Assembly (NCBI RefSeq): GCF_023101165.1
Contig: NZ_CP078076.1
Span: 1,116,001-1,180,000, forward strand
Direction: 5' to 3'
DNA: 64,000 nucleotides
Source of the DNA: Microbacterium sufflavum
Lineage (GTDB): Bacteria; Actinomycetota; Actinomycetes; Actinomycetales; Microbacteriaceae
Below, piece after piece: positions 18,236-28,029 of this stretch (positions are counted from its first letter, which is position 1; every line of letters begins with the position of its first letter). Made by a program: the position numbers and the translations under genes. Below the pieces are notes generated by a model. That model did no database searches. It was not told the DNA's origin and was given only the letters and a program-made list of their open reading frames with translations.

Positions 18236-18329
18236 CGTCGAGAACTCTTTCGGGTCGCGGTTGGGACTCAGTCCCACCGAGCCCCGGTGCGCGTTTCAGG
18301 GCCGCGCTCTCGCATCCTAGCCCGCCCGC

Positions 18330-18357
18330 GCTCGCCGCGGCACGTCCCGCGGCGAGC
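18330..18357 (-). terminator. GC-rich hairpin after the yhgE-like gene
   Basis: An 11-bp perfect stem (GCTCGCCGCGG / CCGCGGCGAGC) with a CACGTC loop begins 7 bp past the stop of the YhgE/Pip gene. There is no T-run, so this may be a weak or Rho-assisted terminator separating that operon from the acylase gene. Confidence 0.5.
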
Positions 18358-18364
18358 GACCGCG

Positions 18365-20200
18365 TCAGCCGATCAGGCTGGGCTGCAGATCGCGCAGCGT
18401 GCGGCGGTGCGTCATGCGCGTCACCCCGATCGCCGCGAGCACGAGGGCACCGACGAGCCACAGCGCGAGTACGGCCAGATCCCACCCGGCGCGGGCGTAG
18501 TCGCCGCCGTACATCAGCTGCCGCATCGCGTCGACCACGTAGCCGAGCGGCAGCACGTGGTGCAGTGCGGCGAGCGGGGTGGGCAGCGTCTGCCAGGGGA
18601 ACGTGCCGCCCGCGGTGACCAGCTGCAGCACCATGAGCACGAGGCCGAGGAACTGTCCGACCGAGCCCAGCCAGACGTTCAGCGCCAGGATGATCGCCGC
18701 GAACGTGGCAGAAGCGAACATCAACACCCCGAGCGTGCCGAGGGGGTGGTCGAACGTGAAGCCGAGCGTGAGCGCCAGGATGCCCATGAGCCCGAGCATC
18801 TGCACGGCGCCGAGCATGGCGGGTGTGAGCCAGCCGGCGAGCGTGATGCGCACGGGGGAGTGCAGGGCGGTGACGGCGCGGCGTGAGATGGGCTTCACGA
18901 TGAGGAACAGCGCGTAGATGCCGATCCAGGCCGACAGTGCTGCGAAGAAGGGGGCCAGTCCGGCGCCGTAGTCCTCCGCGGACGCCACCTTGTCGCTCGA
19001 CACCTTCACGGGGTCGGCGATGGTGTCGGCCTGCTGGCTGCGAAGCTCCGGGGTGGACTCCGGGATCTGCTGCACCCCGTCGGCGAGGCCGTCGCGGAGT
19101 TCGACGGTGCCGGACGAGAGGGTGGCGAGACCGTCGCGCAGCTGGGCGGCGCCGGCGTTCGCGGAGGCGGCGCCGGTCGCGACCGTCCCCGCGCCGCTCG
19201 CGAGGTCGGTGGCGCCGGAGGCGAGGGCGGCGGCGCCGGCCGCGAGCTGGTCGACCTTGCCGACCGCAGCCTGCACCTGCGCGTTGCCCTCCTCCAGGCG
19301 GGTGCCGAGCGGGTCGAGCCGCGCCAGCACCCGGTCGATCTCCTCGGGGGTGAGGCCCTGGTCGGCGAGGGCCGTGGCGATGTCGGAGCGCACCTGCGGC
19401 AGGGCGGCGGTGGCCTCCTGCACGGCGGCGCCCGCACGGTCGGCCACGTCGGCGAGCTGGCGGTTGCCCGCGCTGACCTGCTGCGCGCCGTTCGCGAGGG
19501 TCTGGGCGCCGCTCGCGAGCTGCGCCGTGCCGTCGGCGAGCTGGGCGGTGCCGTCGGCGAGGGCGGAGCTGCCCGACGCGGCGGTTCCGGCGCCGTCGGC
19601 GAGCTGGCTCGCGCCGTCGGTCGCCGACACGAGGCTGTCGCGGATGTCGCTCAGCCCGGTGAGCAGCCGTTCGGCGGCCTCGCTGCCGACCATCTCGGCG
19701 ACGGAGCTGCGGATCTTCTCGACCGCCTGCGTGCCCATGGAGGAAGCGAGGTAGTTGTTGGCGTCGTTGGTCTCCAGCTCGATGCGCGCCTGGTGCGGGT
19801 CGGTGCCCGCGGCCGAGGTGAGGGCGGCGGAGAAGTCCGACGGGATAGTGACGGTGAAGTCGACCGTGCCGTGGCGCAGTGCGTCGGCGGCCTCGTCGGC
19901 GGTCATCCGCTGCCAGTCGAACGCGTTGCCGTCGAGGAGGTTCTCGGCCACCTCCTCGCCGTAGTTCACGGTCTCGCCGGTCGCGGACTCCGTGCCCGTC
20001 GTGGGGGCGGGGGCGCCCTCGTCGTCGACCACGAGGGCCACGGGCACCTCGGGGAACTTTGCGTACGGGTCCTGGTTGGCCCACAGGTACAGGCCGCCGT
20101 AGAGGATGGGCACGCAGACCAGGGCGACCAGGGCGAGGATGCCCATCCGGCTGGCGGTGAGACGCCGGAGCTCGGCGGCGATCATGGACGGGACCTTCAT
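18365..20200 (-). CDS. YhgE/Pip-family ABC-2-like membrane protein
   Basis: A 611-residue protein: one N-terminal helix (about 20-42), a large extracytoplasmic region, and five C-terminal helices (about 395-600). The central part carries many repeats of the type LADGTAQLADGTAQLASGA, giving a long left-handed helical or coiled stalk. YhgE/Pip proteins serve as phage receptors in low-GC Gram-positives and as components of type VII secretion or lipid/drug export in actinobacteria. It overlaps the upstream ATPase-like gene by ATGA, indicating a functional pair. Confidence 0.9.
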   Translation of the reverse strand: MKVPSMIAAELRRLTASRMGILALVALVCVPILYGGLYLWANQDPYAKFPEVPVALVVDDEGAPAPTTGTESATGETVNYGEEVAENLLDGNAFDWQRMTADEAADALRHGTVDFTVTIPSDFSAALTSAAGTDPHQARIELETNDANNYLASSMGTQAVEKIRSSVAEMVGSEAAERLLTGLSDIRDSLVSATDGASQLADGAGTAASGSSALADGTAQLADGTAQLASGAQTLANGAQQVSAGNRQLADVADRAGAAVQEATAALPQVRSDIATALADQGLTPEEIDRVLARLDPLGTRLEEGNAQVQAAVGKVDQLAAGAAALASGATDLASGAGTVATGAASANAGAAQLRDGLATLSSGTVELRDGLADGVQQIPESTPELRSQQADTIADPVKVSSDKVASAEDYGAGLAPFFAALSAWIGIYALFLIVKPISRRAVTALHSPVRITLAGWLTPAMLGAVQMLGLMGILALTLGFTFDHPLGTLGVLMFASATFAAIILALNVWLGSVGQFLGLVLMVLQLVTAGGTFPWQTLPTPLAALHHVLPLGYVVDAMRQLMYGGDYARAGWDLAVLALWLVGALVLAAIGVTRMTHRRTLRDLQPSLIG

Positions 20201-21018
20201 CGCGCGTCTCCTCTCTCCTCGGCCTCGGGTTCGGGTTCGGGTTCGGGTTCGGGTGCTGGCTCGGACGGGGGCTCGGGTGCGTGCTCGGGCTCGGGTGCGG
20301 CCTCGAGCTCAGGTTCGGCCTCGGGTGCGGCCTCGGGTTCGGGTGCTGGCTCGGCCTCGGGTGCGGGGTCGGGTGCGGCGAGGACCAGCGGCTCGACGGG
20401 GCCGGAGGCGTTGACGGCGTCGAGCTCGTGCATGCGCTCGAGGGCCACGGCGGCTGAGCCCCCGACGATCACGAGCATCGCGTAGCCGCGGTCGGCGAAC
20501 TCGCCCGCGATGCGCCACCAGCCGTCCGGGCTTCCGCCGTGGCGGTCGGGGGCGACGAGCACGATGCCCTCCACACCGCGCCGCAGGACTGCGAGCTCGC
20601 ACAGCAGGCGCACGCGCGCGGCAGGGTCGATGTTCCCGATGGGGACCGACGCGAGCTCCTCGAACCCGAGTCGCGCGAGCCAGCGCCGCGCGTGCAGCGG
20701 GGTAGCACCGGCCCCGGCGAACATCAGCTCCTCGCCCACGACCCCCGCGAGCGTGATGTCGGGGTGGGGGTCGCTGACGTCGGGGGCGTCGACGAGGGCG
20801 ACGCGGTGGCGCAGGTCTTTGGCGTCGCTCGCTCCGTCGATGCTCACCCGCCCGCTGTCGGGGCGCATGCGCCCGCTCGCGATGAGGCCGAGCACGGTGG
20901 GCCGTTGCTCGGTCTCGGCGAGGGCGTAGCGCACGGCCCCCGTGTGGAACTCCAGACTCGTGACCGGGAGCGCCTGGCCGTTGCGGCCCTTGCTCACCTC
21001 GTGCAGGGCGATTCTCAT
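20197..21018 (-). CDS. Degenerate ABC-ATPase-like protein without Walker A, Glu/Pro tail
   Basis: A 273-residue protein. Residues about 1-195 follow the ABC nucleotide-binding fold: LIASGRMRPDSGRVSIDG matches the segment after a Walker A P-loop, and the order of later segments is preserved. At the P-loop position it reads AETEQRPTVLG, with no GxxGxGKS/T, and no LSGGQ signature is visible. The last 70 residues are Glu-Pro-Ala repeats. It sits between a TetR regulator and a YhgE/Pip gene (ATGA overlaps on both sides), the place where an active ATPase is normally expected, so it may be a structural or regulatory partner of YhgE rather than a motor. Confidence 0.7.
   Translation of the reverse strand: MRIALHEVSKGRNGQALPVTSLEFHTGAVRYALAETEQRPTVLGLIASGRMRPDSGRVSIDGASDAKDLRHRVALVDAPDVSDPHPDITLAGVVGEELMFAGAGATPLHARRWLARLGFEELASVPIGNIDPAARVRLLCELAVLRRGVEGIVLVAPDRHGGSPDGWWRIAGEFADRGYAMLVIVGGSAAVALERMHELDAVNASGPVEPLVLAAPDPAPEAEPAPEPEAAPEAEPELEAAPEPEHAPEPPSEPAPEPEPEPEPEAEERGDAR
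20213..20380 (-). repeat. TCGGGT-type hexamer tract encoding Glu-Pro repeats
   Basis: On the plus strand this stretch is dominated by TCGGGT/TCGGGC-like hexamers, with about five GGGTTC units in a row at 20227-20255. On the coding strand they give Pro-Glu and Ala-Pro-Glu-type repeats. Each 6-bp slip adds or removes two residues without changing frame, so tail length may vary between strains. Confidence 0.75.
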
Positions 21019-21641
21019 GCGCGGACCTCCTGCCCGGTCGCGGCGAGCTCCGGGTGGTCGGAGAGCAGCTCGTCGACCTCACGCCACGACAGCCCGGCGA
21101 TGCTCAGGACCGCGCGCACGGCGAGGTCGCCCGTGGCGGGGTCGGCGGCCTCGGTGCGCGAGACGACGGTGCGGGCGATCTCTTCGATGAGCCGCGCCAG
21201 CGTCGGTCCGCTCAGGTCGCTGCGGAAGCTGCCGGCGTCCTGCCCCGACCGCACCAGGGCCGCCAGGGTGTCGCGAAGGGGGGAGAGCGCCGCGGCCGTG
21301 TGGGTGACGTGCGCCTCGTCGAGAGCGAGGGCCGCGGCGACCTGCACGTGCACGGCCTCCCGCCACAGCAGGGAGGCGAGGCGGGCGAGGGCGACGCGGG
21401 GGTCGGCGTCGTCGACCGAGGCGGCGATGGCGTTGAAGCGCTGCGCGCCGCTGGAGACGAGTTCGCGGATCAGTGCCTCGCGGTCGTCGAAGTGGCCGTA
21501 GAGCGTGCGGCGCGACAGGCCGGCGCTACGGGCGATGGCGTCGATCGAGGCGTGCGGGTCCAGGGCGAGGGCGGCGCGGGCGGCGGCGAGGATGCCGGCG
21601 CGGTTCTCCACGGCGTCGCGGCGGGGGGCACGGGTGGTCAT
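21015..21641 (-). CDS. TetR-family transcriptional regulator
   Basis: A 208-residue protein. The N-terminal TetR helix-turn-helix spans about residues 14-60, with the recognition segment SIDAIARSAGLSRRTLYGHF. The C-terminal ligand domain is all helical and not classifiable. It is the first gene of an operon with the ABC-like and YhgE/Pip genes (ATGA overlap) and probably represses that operon through the palindrome at 21661. ATG 21641 is selected because the palindrome begins 20 bp upstream. Confidence 0.92.
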   Translation of the reverse strand: MTTRAPRRDAVENRAGILAAARAALALDPHASIDAIARSAGLSRRTLYGHFDDREALIRELVSSGAQRFNAIAASVDDADPRVALARLASLLWREAVHVQVAAALALDEAHVTHTAAALSPLRDTLAALVRSGQDAGSFRSDLSGPTLARLIEEIARTVVSRTEAADPATGDLAVRAVLSIAGLSWREVDELLSDHPELAATGQEVRA

Positions 21642-21660
21642 GCATCCAGGATACTTTTCG

Positions 21661-21676
21661 TGCACAAGGTTGTGCA
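21661..21676. promoter_or_regulatory. Candidate TetR operator
   Basis: TGCACAA-GG-TTGTGCA is a perfect inverted repeat of 7-bp arms around a 2-bp spacer, 20-35 bp upstream of the TetR start. Size, symmetry and position suit autoregulation by a TetR dimer. Confidence 0.75.
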
Positions 21677-21860
21677 AGATAGTTCTCGGATGCTGGTCGC
21701 TACGGCCGCGCTGACATGTCGGTCCTTCCCATTTCAACTGTGTTATGTTACGCGTTGCGCTCGGGCGCGGATTCAGGGGGGCCCTGTGGATCGGAGCGAA
21801 TCCGACGGCAGCGGTGTCCGAGGAGGCGGGGGGAACCGCCATGACGGAGAGGGGTGCGGT

Positions 21861-22556
21861 GTGCCTGGGATGGACAGTCCGCTGGAGCGGCGGACGATGA
21901 GCGACGACGTGTACGAGCGATTGCGCGAAGCGATCGTGACGGGCGAGCTGCGACCGGGGGAGCGGCTGCGGGATCACGAGCTCGCCGACGCTCTCGGGAC
22001 CTCGAAGACGCCCGTGCGGCATGCGCTCGATCGCCTTGCCGAGCTGGGTCTCGTGGACATGCAGCGCAATCGCTTCACCCGGGTCGCTCCGATCGACCTC
22101 GACGACGTGCGCGACGCGATCGCCCTGTTCGGCGACGTCTGGATCGGCTCGGTGCGACACGCCACCCCGCTCATGGGCGACGACGACGTGACCTATCTGT
22201 CGGAGCTGCTGGAGGACATGACGTCCGCCGTGGATGCGTCCGACGTCGCCGCGTTCAGCGCCGCCCTGCGCACGATCGCGGTGGCGTACGCGCGCATCGA
22301 GGGAAACGCCACGCGCTCGAACGTGATCGAGTTCCTCGGCCCGCAGATCCGTCGCTTCAGCGCGCAGGCGAGAGGCGACTTCGACTTCGCGGCACTCCGC
22401 TCGTCCACCGCCGGGATCGGTCTCGCCATGACGCAGCGCGACGCGGTCGGCACGCGCGCTGCTCTCATCACCCTGTTCGACACCGTGCTCCCGGCGGTCA
22501 TCGACCGCGCCGAGGAGCGCAGCCGCCACGTGGACGTGCCGCCGGCCGACGCCTGA
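21861..22556 (+). CDS. GntR-family (FCD-like) transcriptional regulator
   Basis: About 231 residues. The winged helix (residues about 12-80) includes YERLREAIVTGELRPGERLR and LADALGTSKTPVRHALDRLA, the GntR signature. The C-terminal part is helical, as in FadR/FCD or related effector domains, but the metal-binding His/Asp pattern is not clear. GTG 21861 is preferred because AGGGG (21850-21854) is 6 bp upstream; ATG 21870 is the alternative. The 219-bp region before it also holds the TetR operator. Target genes are not indicated; its end shares a terminator with argG. Confidence 0.85.
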   Translation: MPGMDSPLERRTMSDDVYERLREAIVTGELRPGERLRDHELADALGTSKTPVRHALDRLAELGLVDMQRNRFTRVAPIDLDDVRDAIALFGDVWIGSVRHATPLMGDDDVTYLSELLEDMTSAVDASDVAAFSAALRTIAVAYARIEGNATRSNVIEFLGPQIRRFSAQARGDFDFAALRSSTAGIGLAMTQRDAVGTRAALITLFDTVLPAVIDRAEERSRHVDVPPADA

Positions 22557-22598
22557 CACGACGAAGGGGCGCTCCACGTGGAGCGCCCCTTCGTCGTG
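22557..22598. terminator. Bidirectional terminator (perfect 42-bp palindrome)
   Basis: Bases 22557-22598 form a perfect inverted repeat with 21-bp arms centred on CCACGTGG. It begins directly after the GntR stop and ends 7 bp from the argG stop, so one hairpin ends both convergent transcripts. The AAGG...CCTT ends supply only short A/T runs. Confidence 0.9.
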
Positions 22599-22605
22599 AC
22601 CGTGC

Positions 22606-24099
<1,494 letters not shown>

Positions 24100-24179
24100 T
24101 CAGGCGTACCTCGACGATATGGATGGCGTGGGTCGCCCGCGCCCGCCGGCCCCGTGCCAGAGTGGGGCCGGAGGTGCGT

Positions 24180-24887
24180 ATGGGTGGAGCGATCCTGTGG
24201 GGAGCCGTCGCCGCGGCGCCGCTGTTCGTCGGTGCGGTCCTGGCCCTGCTGCGCACCTGGCCGCCGCGCTGGCTCGGCATCGTGCTCGGCTTCGGCGCGG
24301 GCGCCCTCATGGCCTCCATCGCGTTCGAGCTGTGGGAGGAGGGGCTGGACCGCGGCGGACCGCTCCCTCTCGTGGCCGGTGTCGCGCTCGGCGCCCTCAG
24401 CTACTACGTCGCCGCCCGCATCCTCGACGCCCGCGCCGCCCGCACGAAGGGGCAAGCCGGGGGCGGGCAGCTCGCCGTCGGCGCTCTGCTGGACGGCATT
24501 CCCGAGCAGCTCGTGCTCGGCATCGGTCTGGCCTCGGGGGAGCCGGTGAGCATCGCGCTCGTGGTCGCCATCCTGGTGTCGAACCTGCCGGAGTCGATCG
24601 GGTCCGCCGCCGACCTGCTCGACGGCGGGATGGCGAAGTCGCGCGTGCTGCTGCTGTGGCTGGGGGTCGCGGTGGCGTGCGCCGCCGCCACGGTCGCCGG
24701 GTTCGCCCTCGCCAGTGTGACCGGCGACGTGTTCCGCTCCGGGGCGAGCGGCTTCGCGGCCGGCGCGCTGCTGGTCATGCTCGTGGACTCGATGGTGCCC
24801 GAGGCGCAGTCCAAGGCCAAGGAGTCGACGGGGCTCGCGACCGTGCTCGGCTTCGCGCTCGCCGCGGGGCTCGCCTTCGCGTCCTGA
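24180..24887 (+). CDS. ZIP-like metal transporter family protein
   Basis: A 235-residue membrane protein with seven or eight helices. DGIPEQLVLGIGLASG and SNLPESIGSAADLL occupy the places of ZIP helices 4 and 5. However, the usual metal-binding His at the start of helix 4 (HNxPEG) is replaced by Asp, and Gly after Glu by Gln. Divalent-cation transport is therefore likely by fold but not certain by residues. GGAGG (24170-24174) is 5 bp before ATG 24180, fixing the start. Divergent from argG across 128 bp. Confidence 0.75.
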   Translation: MGGAILWGAVAAAPLFVGAVLALLRTWPPRWLGIVLGFGAGALMASIAFELWEEGLDRGGPLPLVAGVALGALSYYVAARILDARAARTKGQAGGGQLAVGALLDGIPEQLVLGIGLASGEPVSIALVVAILVSNLPESIGSAADLLDGGMAKSRVLLLWLGVAVACAAATVAGFALASVTGDVFRSGASGFAAGALLVMLVDSMVPEAQSKAKESTGLATVLGFALAAGLAFAS

Positions 24888-24894
24888 CGCGGGG

Positions 24895-25302
24895 TCAGAC
24901 CTTCGGGGTGCGGCTGTCGCGCTGCACGCTGCGGCCCGACATCGTCTCGATGTGCAGCAGCAGGGCCAGGTCGCGGTCCTCTCCGGCCCACGGGTGCACG
25001 CGGGCCGAGATGCCGGCCGCATCCTCCTCGGGCGCGCGCGACAGGGTGCCGTGCATCAGCACGCTCCACGCCGTGGCGCCCAGCGGGTCGTGATAGTCGA
25101 CCTCGAACGCGACCGCCGCCGGCACCGTCGTCACGGCGGCCAGCAGCCCCTCCGCCGAGGTGCGCAACAGGATGTCGCGGCCGGACAGGGCGTAGTTGAC
25201 CGGGTGGATGTGCACGCGGCCGTCGTGCAGGAAGCCGATGCGGCCGACCGTGGTGGTGGTCAGCAGTTCGTAGGACTGATCGGGCTCGAGCTCTCGGATC
25301 AT
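24895..25302 (-). CDS. Pyridoxamine-5'-phosphate-oxidase-fold (flavin-binding) protein
   Basis: A 135-residue split-barrel protein. SYELLTTTTVGRIGFLHDGR and HIHPVNYALSGRDILLRTSA are typical of the small PNPOx-like proteins common in actinobacteria, some of which bind F420 or FMN and some haem. The reaction cannot be assigned. GGAGGGAG lies 7 bp before ATG 25302, confirming this start over the longer open frame. It is convergent with the ZIP-like gene, 7 bp apart. Confidence 0.85.
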   Translation of the reverse strand: MIRELEPDQSYELLTTTTVGRIGFLHDGRVHIHPVNYALSGRDILLRTSAEGLLAAVTTVPAAVAFEVDYHDPLGATAWSVLMHGTLSRAPEEDAAGISARVHPWAGEDRDLALLLHIETMSGRSVQRDSRTPKV

Positions 25303-25406
25303 GCGGATGCTCCCTCCGTGTGGCGCCAGTGTAACCAGCGGCCGGTGGATGTTCGAGGGCCCATCGCCCGGACCGGACGAGGCTCCTTCGTTCGGCCCGG
25401 CTTCGT

Positions 25407-26105
25407 TCAGCCCGGCCAGGCGCGCAACTCGGCCGTGAGCTGCGCGAAGTACTCGGGTGGACCGGCCTCGGCGAACCACAGCCAGAGCTCCGCGGCATGG
25501 ATCGGGAACCACGCCCGCACCGCCACGGGGTCGGCGCCGTACCCCTCGATCAGCGCATCGGCCGAGCGGGGATCCTTGCGCGCGGCGCCCCATGCCGCGC
25601 GGGACAGCTCGCGCACCGGATCGCCCGCGTGCGCGGCCTCCCAGTCCACGACACCGGTGATGCGGCCGTCCGCCGCGAGCACGTTGCCGTCGGTCCAGTC
25701 CCCGTGGCAGAAGACGACGCCGGCCGAGGGCGGGAGCGCCAGGGGAAGGGCAGGACCGTCGGCGGCGCGGTACCGGGCGATGATCGCGGCGTCGTCGGGC
25801 GCGGGCGGCAGGTCCTCCGGGGCGACGAGGTCGTGCAGCCGCCGGAGGAGGACGGCCGACGCCCGCAGTGCGGCGAGCCGCGTGTCCGCATCACCCTCGT
25901 CCAGCCGGCCGCCGGGCAGCTCGGTCATCAGGATCACCCCGGCGCGCTCCTCCACGACCTGTGGCACCGGCAGCCCCGAATCCGCGAGGGCACGCAGCGC
26001 GCGCACCTCGGTGTCGTGACGCGCCGGGTCGGACAACCGCTTCTCGACCAGCCGGCGCCCGTCGCGCTCGACCAGTCGCACCGTCCCGACCGCACCCTGC
26101 CGCAT
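25407..26105 (-). CDS. Aminoglycoside-phosphotransferase-family (APH) kinase-like protein
   Basis: A 232-residue APH/choline-kinase fold protein. VVFCHGDWTDGNVLAADG is the Brenner-type catalytic loop (HGDxxxxN) and GVVDWEAAHAGDP supplies the metal-binding Asp. The N-terminal lobe has VEKRL as the ATP-lysine strand. Such proteins phosphorylate small alcohols, sugars or antibiotics; no neighbour suggests resistance, so the substrate stays open. ATG 26105 starts at the expected first strand. Confidence 0.85.
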   Translation of the reverse strand: MRQGAVGTVRLVERDGRRLVEKRLSDPARHDTEVRALRALADSGLPVPQVVEERAGVILMTELPGGRLDEGDADTRLAALRASAVLLRRLHDLVAPEDLPPAPDDAAIIARYRAADGPALPLALPPSAGVVFCHGDWTDGNVLAADGRITGVVDWEAAHAGDPVRELSRAAWGAARKDPRSADALIEGYGADPVAVRAWFPIHAAELWLWFAEAGPPEYFAQLTAELRAWPG

Positions 26106-26179
26106 CCCGCCATCCTCGCAGCACCCCGACGGAGCCGACCGGTGGCGGCGCGGATGCTGCTCGCCCTCGCCGGCTGAGG

Positions 26180-27280
26180 TCACTCGAAGCCGGGGTAGTC
26201 TTGCAGCTTCTCCTGGAACTCGGCACGGTCGGCCTCGCTCAGCACGGCGCTCGCGATCACCACGAGCTGCAGGCCCTCCAGTGGCTCGCCGGTGCGGGCG
26301 CTCTGCGCCTCCCGCGAGGTGCGGAAACCGCCGTCGACGTCGTTCGACAGGTCGTAGATGTTGGCGTAGAACCGCAGCGGATCCGGGTAGTTCTCGGTGT
26401 AGTACTCCCAGGTGGTCTGCGTGCGCGGGTCGTCGCTGCCGTAGAGCTTCGCGATCATCGACGGGTCGATGCCCGAGTTCGCCGGGTCGTTGAACGCGTA
26501 CAGATCCCACAGCCCGTGGTCGAGCACGACCTCGTTCACCACCCGCATGACCTCGAGCTTGCGGTCGTAGTCCTGCACCGGCTCGTTCGTCGCCCACGCG
26601 GCCGTCGTGAACTCGTACAGCATCGACTCACCGCCGTAGCCGTTGCGCTCAGGCCGCAGGTCTTCCGCGCCCACCTGCGTCCACGTGTAGCCGAACTCGT
26701 CCGTGAGCCGGGCGCGCACATCCGCGAACAGCTCGTCGGCCGTGGCCCGCACCTCCTCCAGCGACTGCTGCGACAGCGCCTGCTGGGGGTCGGTGCCCTT
26801 GATGCCCGGATACCCCTCCGCGTGCCGCTGCTCCGCGGTCTTCACGCCCTCGTAGTCGCCCGAGGCGGACGTGCGCAGGGCGCTCAGCGCGCCGACGGTC
26901 GCCACGTTCAGCAGCACCGTCACCACCAGGGCGATCGCGCCGAGCCGTCGTGCACCCGGGGAGAACAGCGCCGCGACCACGACGCCGAGAACCACCAGCT
27001 GCAGGGTGAGGAACGTGACCCCGTACAGCAGGTCGGTGCCGCCGGCGGCCAGCACCCCGAGCAGGGTCAGGGAGAACAGGATCGCCGCGACGAGGGCGAT
27101 CCAGCCGAACGCGGAGCCCGGGGTGCGCTTCTCGTCGACCGGTGCCGCGGGCAGCGGCGGAGGTGTGAGGTCGGGCTGTCGCCGCTTGGCCCCCGCATAC
27201 CCGCCGGGGGGAGGGACGGGCGGCGCACCCTCGGCCCCGCCCACGTAGCGGGCGCGCTGACGCTCGTTGTCGCTCACCAT
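26180..27280 (-). CDS. Membrane protein closing the MoxR/VWA operon
   Basis: A 366-residue protein. Residues 1-52 are Pro/Arg-rich and cytoplasmic, then three hydrophobic helices (about 56-140), then a soluble domain of about 220 residues with many aromatic and acidic residues (FGYTWTQVGAEDLRPERNGY, YYTENYPDPLRFYANIYDLS). No known family recognised. Position as last gene of the MoxR-DUF58-VWA operon and the extracytoplasmic-looking domain suggest an envelope role. It starts inside the end of the TPR gene (7-bp overlap). Confidence 0.7.
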   Translation of the reverse strand: MVSDNERQRARYVGGAEGAPPVPPPGGYAGAKRRQPDLTPPPLPAAPVDEKRTPGSAFGWIALVAAILFSLTLLGVLAAGGTDLLYGVTFLTLQLVVLGVVVAALFSPGARRLGAIALVVTVLLNVATVGALSALRTSASGDYEGVKTAEQRHAEGYPGIKGTDPQQALSQQSLEEVRATADELFADVRARLTDEFGYTWTQVGAEDLRPERNGYGGESMLYEFTTAAWATNEPVQDYDRKLEVMRVVNEVVLDHGLWDLYAFNDPANSGIDPSMIAKLYGSDDPRTQTTWEYYTENYPDPLRFYANIYDLSNDVDGGFRTSREAQSARTGEPLEGLQLVVIASAVLSEADRAEFQEKLQDYPGFE

Positions 27281-28029
27281 GGCTTGTCCGTTCCCGAGCC
27301 GCCCGGATCGTCGCCCTGCTGCTGGTCGCGCTCCTGCGTGCCCTGGTTGAGCTTGTCCTGGAGGTCTTGCAGCTTGTCGTCGGACGGCTGTGGCTGCTCC
27401 TCCTGCTCCTGCTCCTCGGGCTCCTGCGGCTGCTGCTCCTGTTCCTGCTCCTGCTGCTTCTGCTTGAGCCGGTCCTCCGCGCCGTCGAGGGTGTCGGACA
27501 TGTCGCGCTGCGGGTCGGGCGACTGCTGCTGCGCCTCCTCGCTGCGGCACTCCTCCGGCGTCTCCACCGTGAGCGTGAGGGCCTCGCCGTAGAGCTCCGC
27601 GGCCGCGGCACCGTCGCCGTCCGCCCTGGCCGCATCGCCCATCCGCTCCACGACCAGCGCGAGGTTGATGCGCACCGCGCACACCTCCAGTCCGGTGGCG
27701 AGGTCGAGCGCCCGCTCCAGCTCCGCTCTGGCCGCCGGCAGCTCCTCCGCACCGGCGAGGGCGGTGCCGATGTTGTACGGCGCCTTGTACGGCTCGAACC
27801 AGTTCAGGAACTCCTGGCCGCGGGCGGCGGACTCCGACCCGGCGAAGTCGTCGACCACGTACGACGTGATCGACTGGTGCGCGAACGCGTACATGCTGAG
27901 GATCTTGCCCACCACGAGCAGTGCGGCGAGGGTGAGCGGCAGCGTGCCGATGGCCACCCAGCGGCGGATGCGGCGGCGGCGTCGGTGGGACCGCAGCAGC
28001 GCGGCGGCCGTGTCGTCGTGCGCGGTCAT
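27274..28029 (-). CDS. BatC/E-like TPR membrane protein with Gln/Glu-rich tail
   Basis: A 251-residue protein: one N-terminal helix (about 24-46), then two or three TPR-like helix pairs (about 75-160: PYNIGTALAGAEELPAARAE, VCAVRINLALVVERMGDAAR, AAAELYGEALTLTVETPEEC). It ends with about 75 residues of Gln, Glu and Pro, including QKQQEQEQEQQPQEPEE. TPR partners are regular members of Bat/MoxR operons, where they bind the VWA proteins. The ATG overlaps the upstream VWA gene stop. Confidence 0.78.
   Translation of the reverse strand: MTAHDDTAAALLRSHRRRRRIRRWVAIGTLPLTLAALLVVGKILSMYAFAHQSITSYVVDDFAGSESAARGQEFLNWFEPYKAPYNIGTALAGAEELPAARAELERALDLATGLEVCAVRINLALVVERMGDAARADGDGAAAAELYGEALTLTVETPEECRSEEAQQQSPDPQRDMSDTLDGAEDRLKQKQQEQEQEQQPQEPEEQEQEEQPQPSDDKLQDLQDKLNQGTQERDQQQGDDPGGSGTDKPW

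Noticed and set aside
18236..18277. GTG 18277 as start of the acylase
   Set aside because: The added 14 residues precede the signal anchor without a Shine-Dalgarno; the double ATG at 18235 is better placed.
25407..26105. Aminoglycoside resistance gene
   Set aside because: Only the general APH fold is visible; such proteins are common housekeeping kinases and the surroundings give no sign of resistance.
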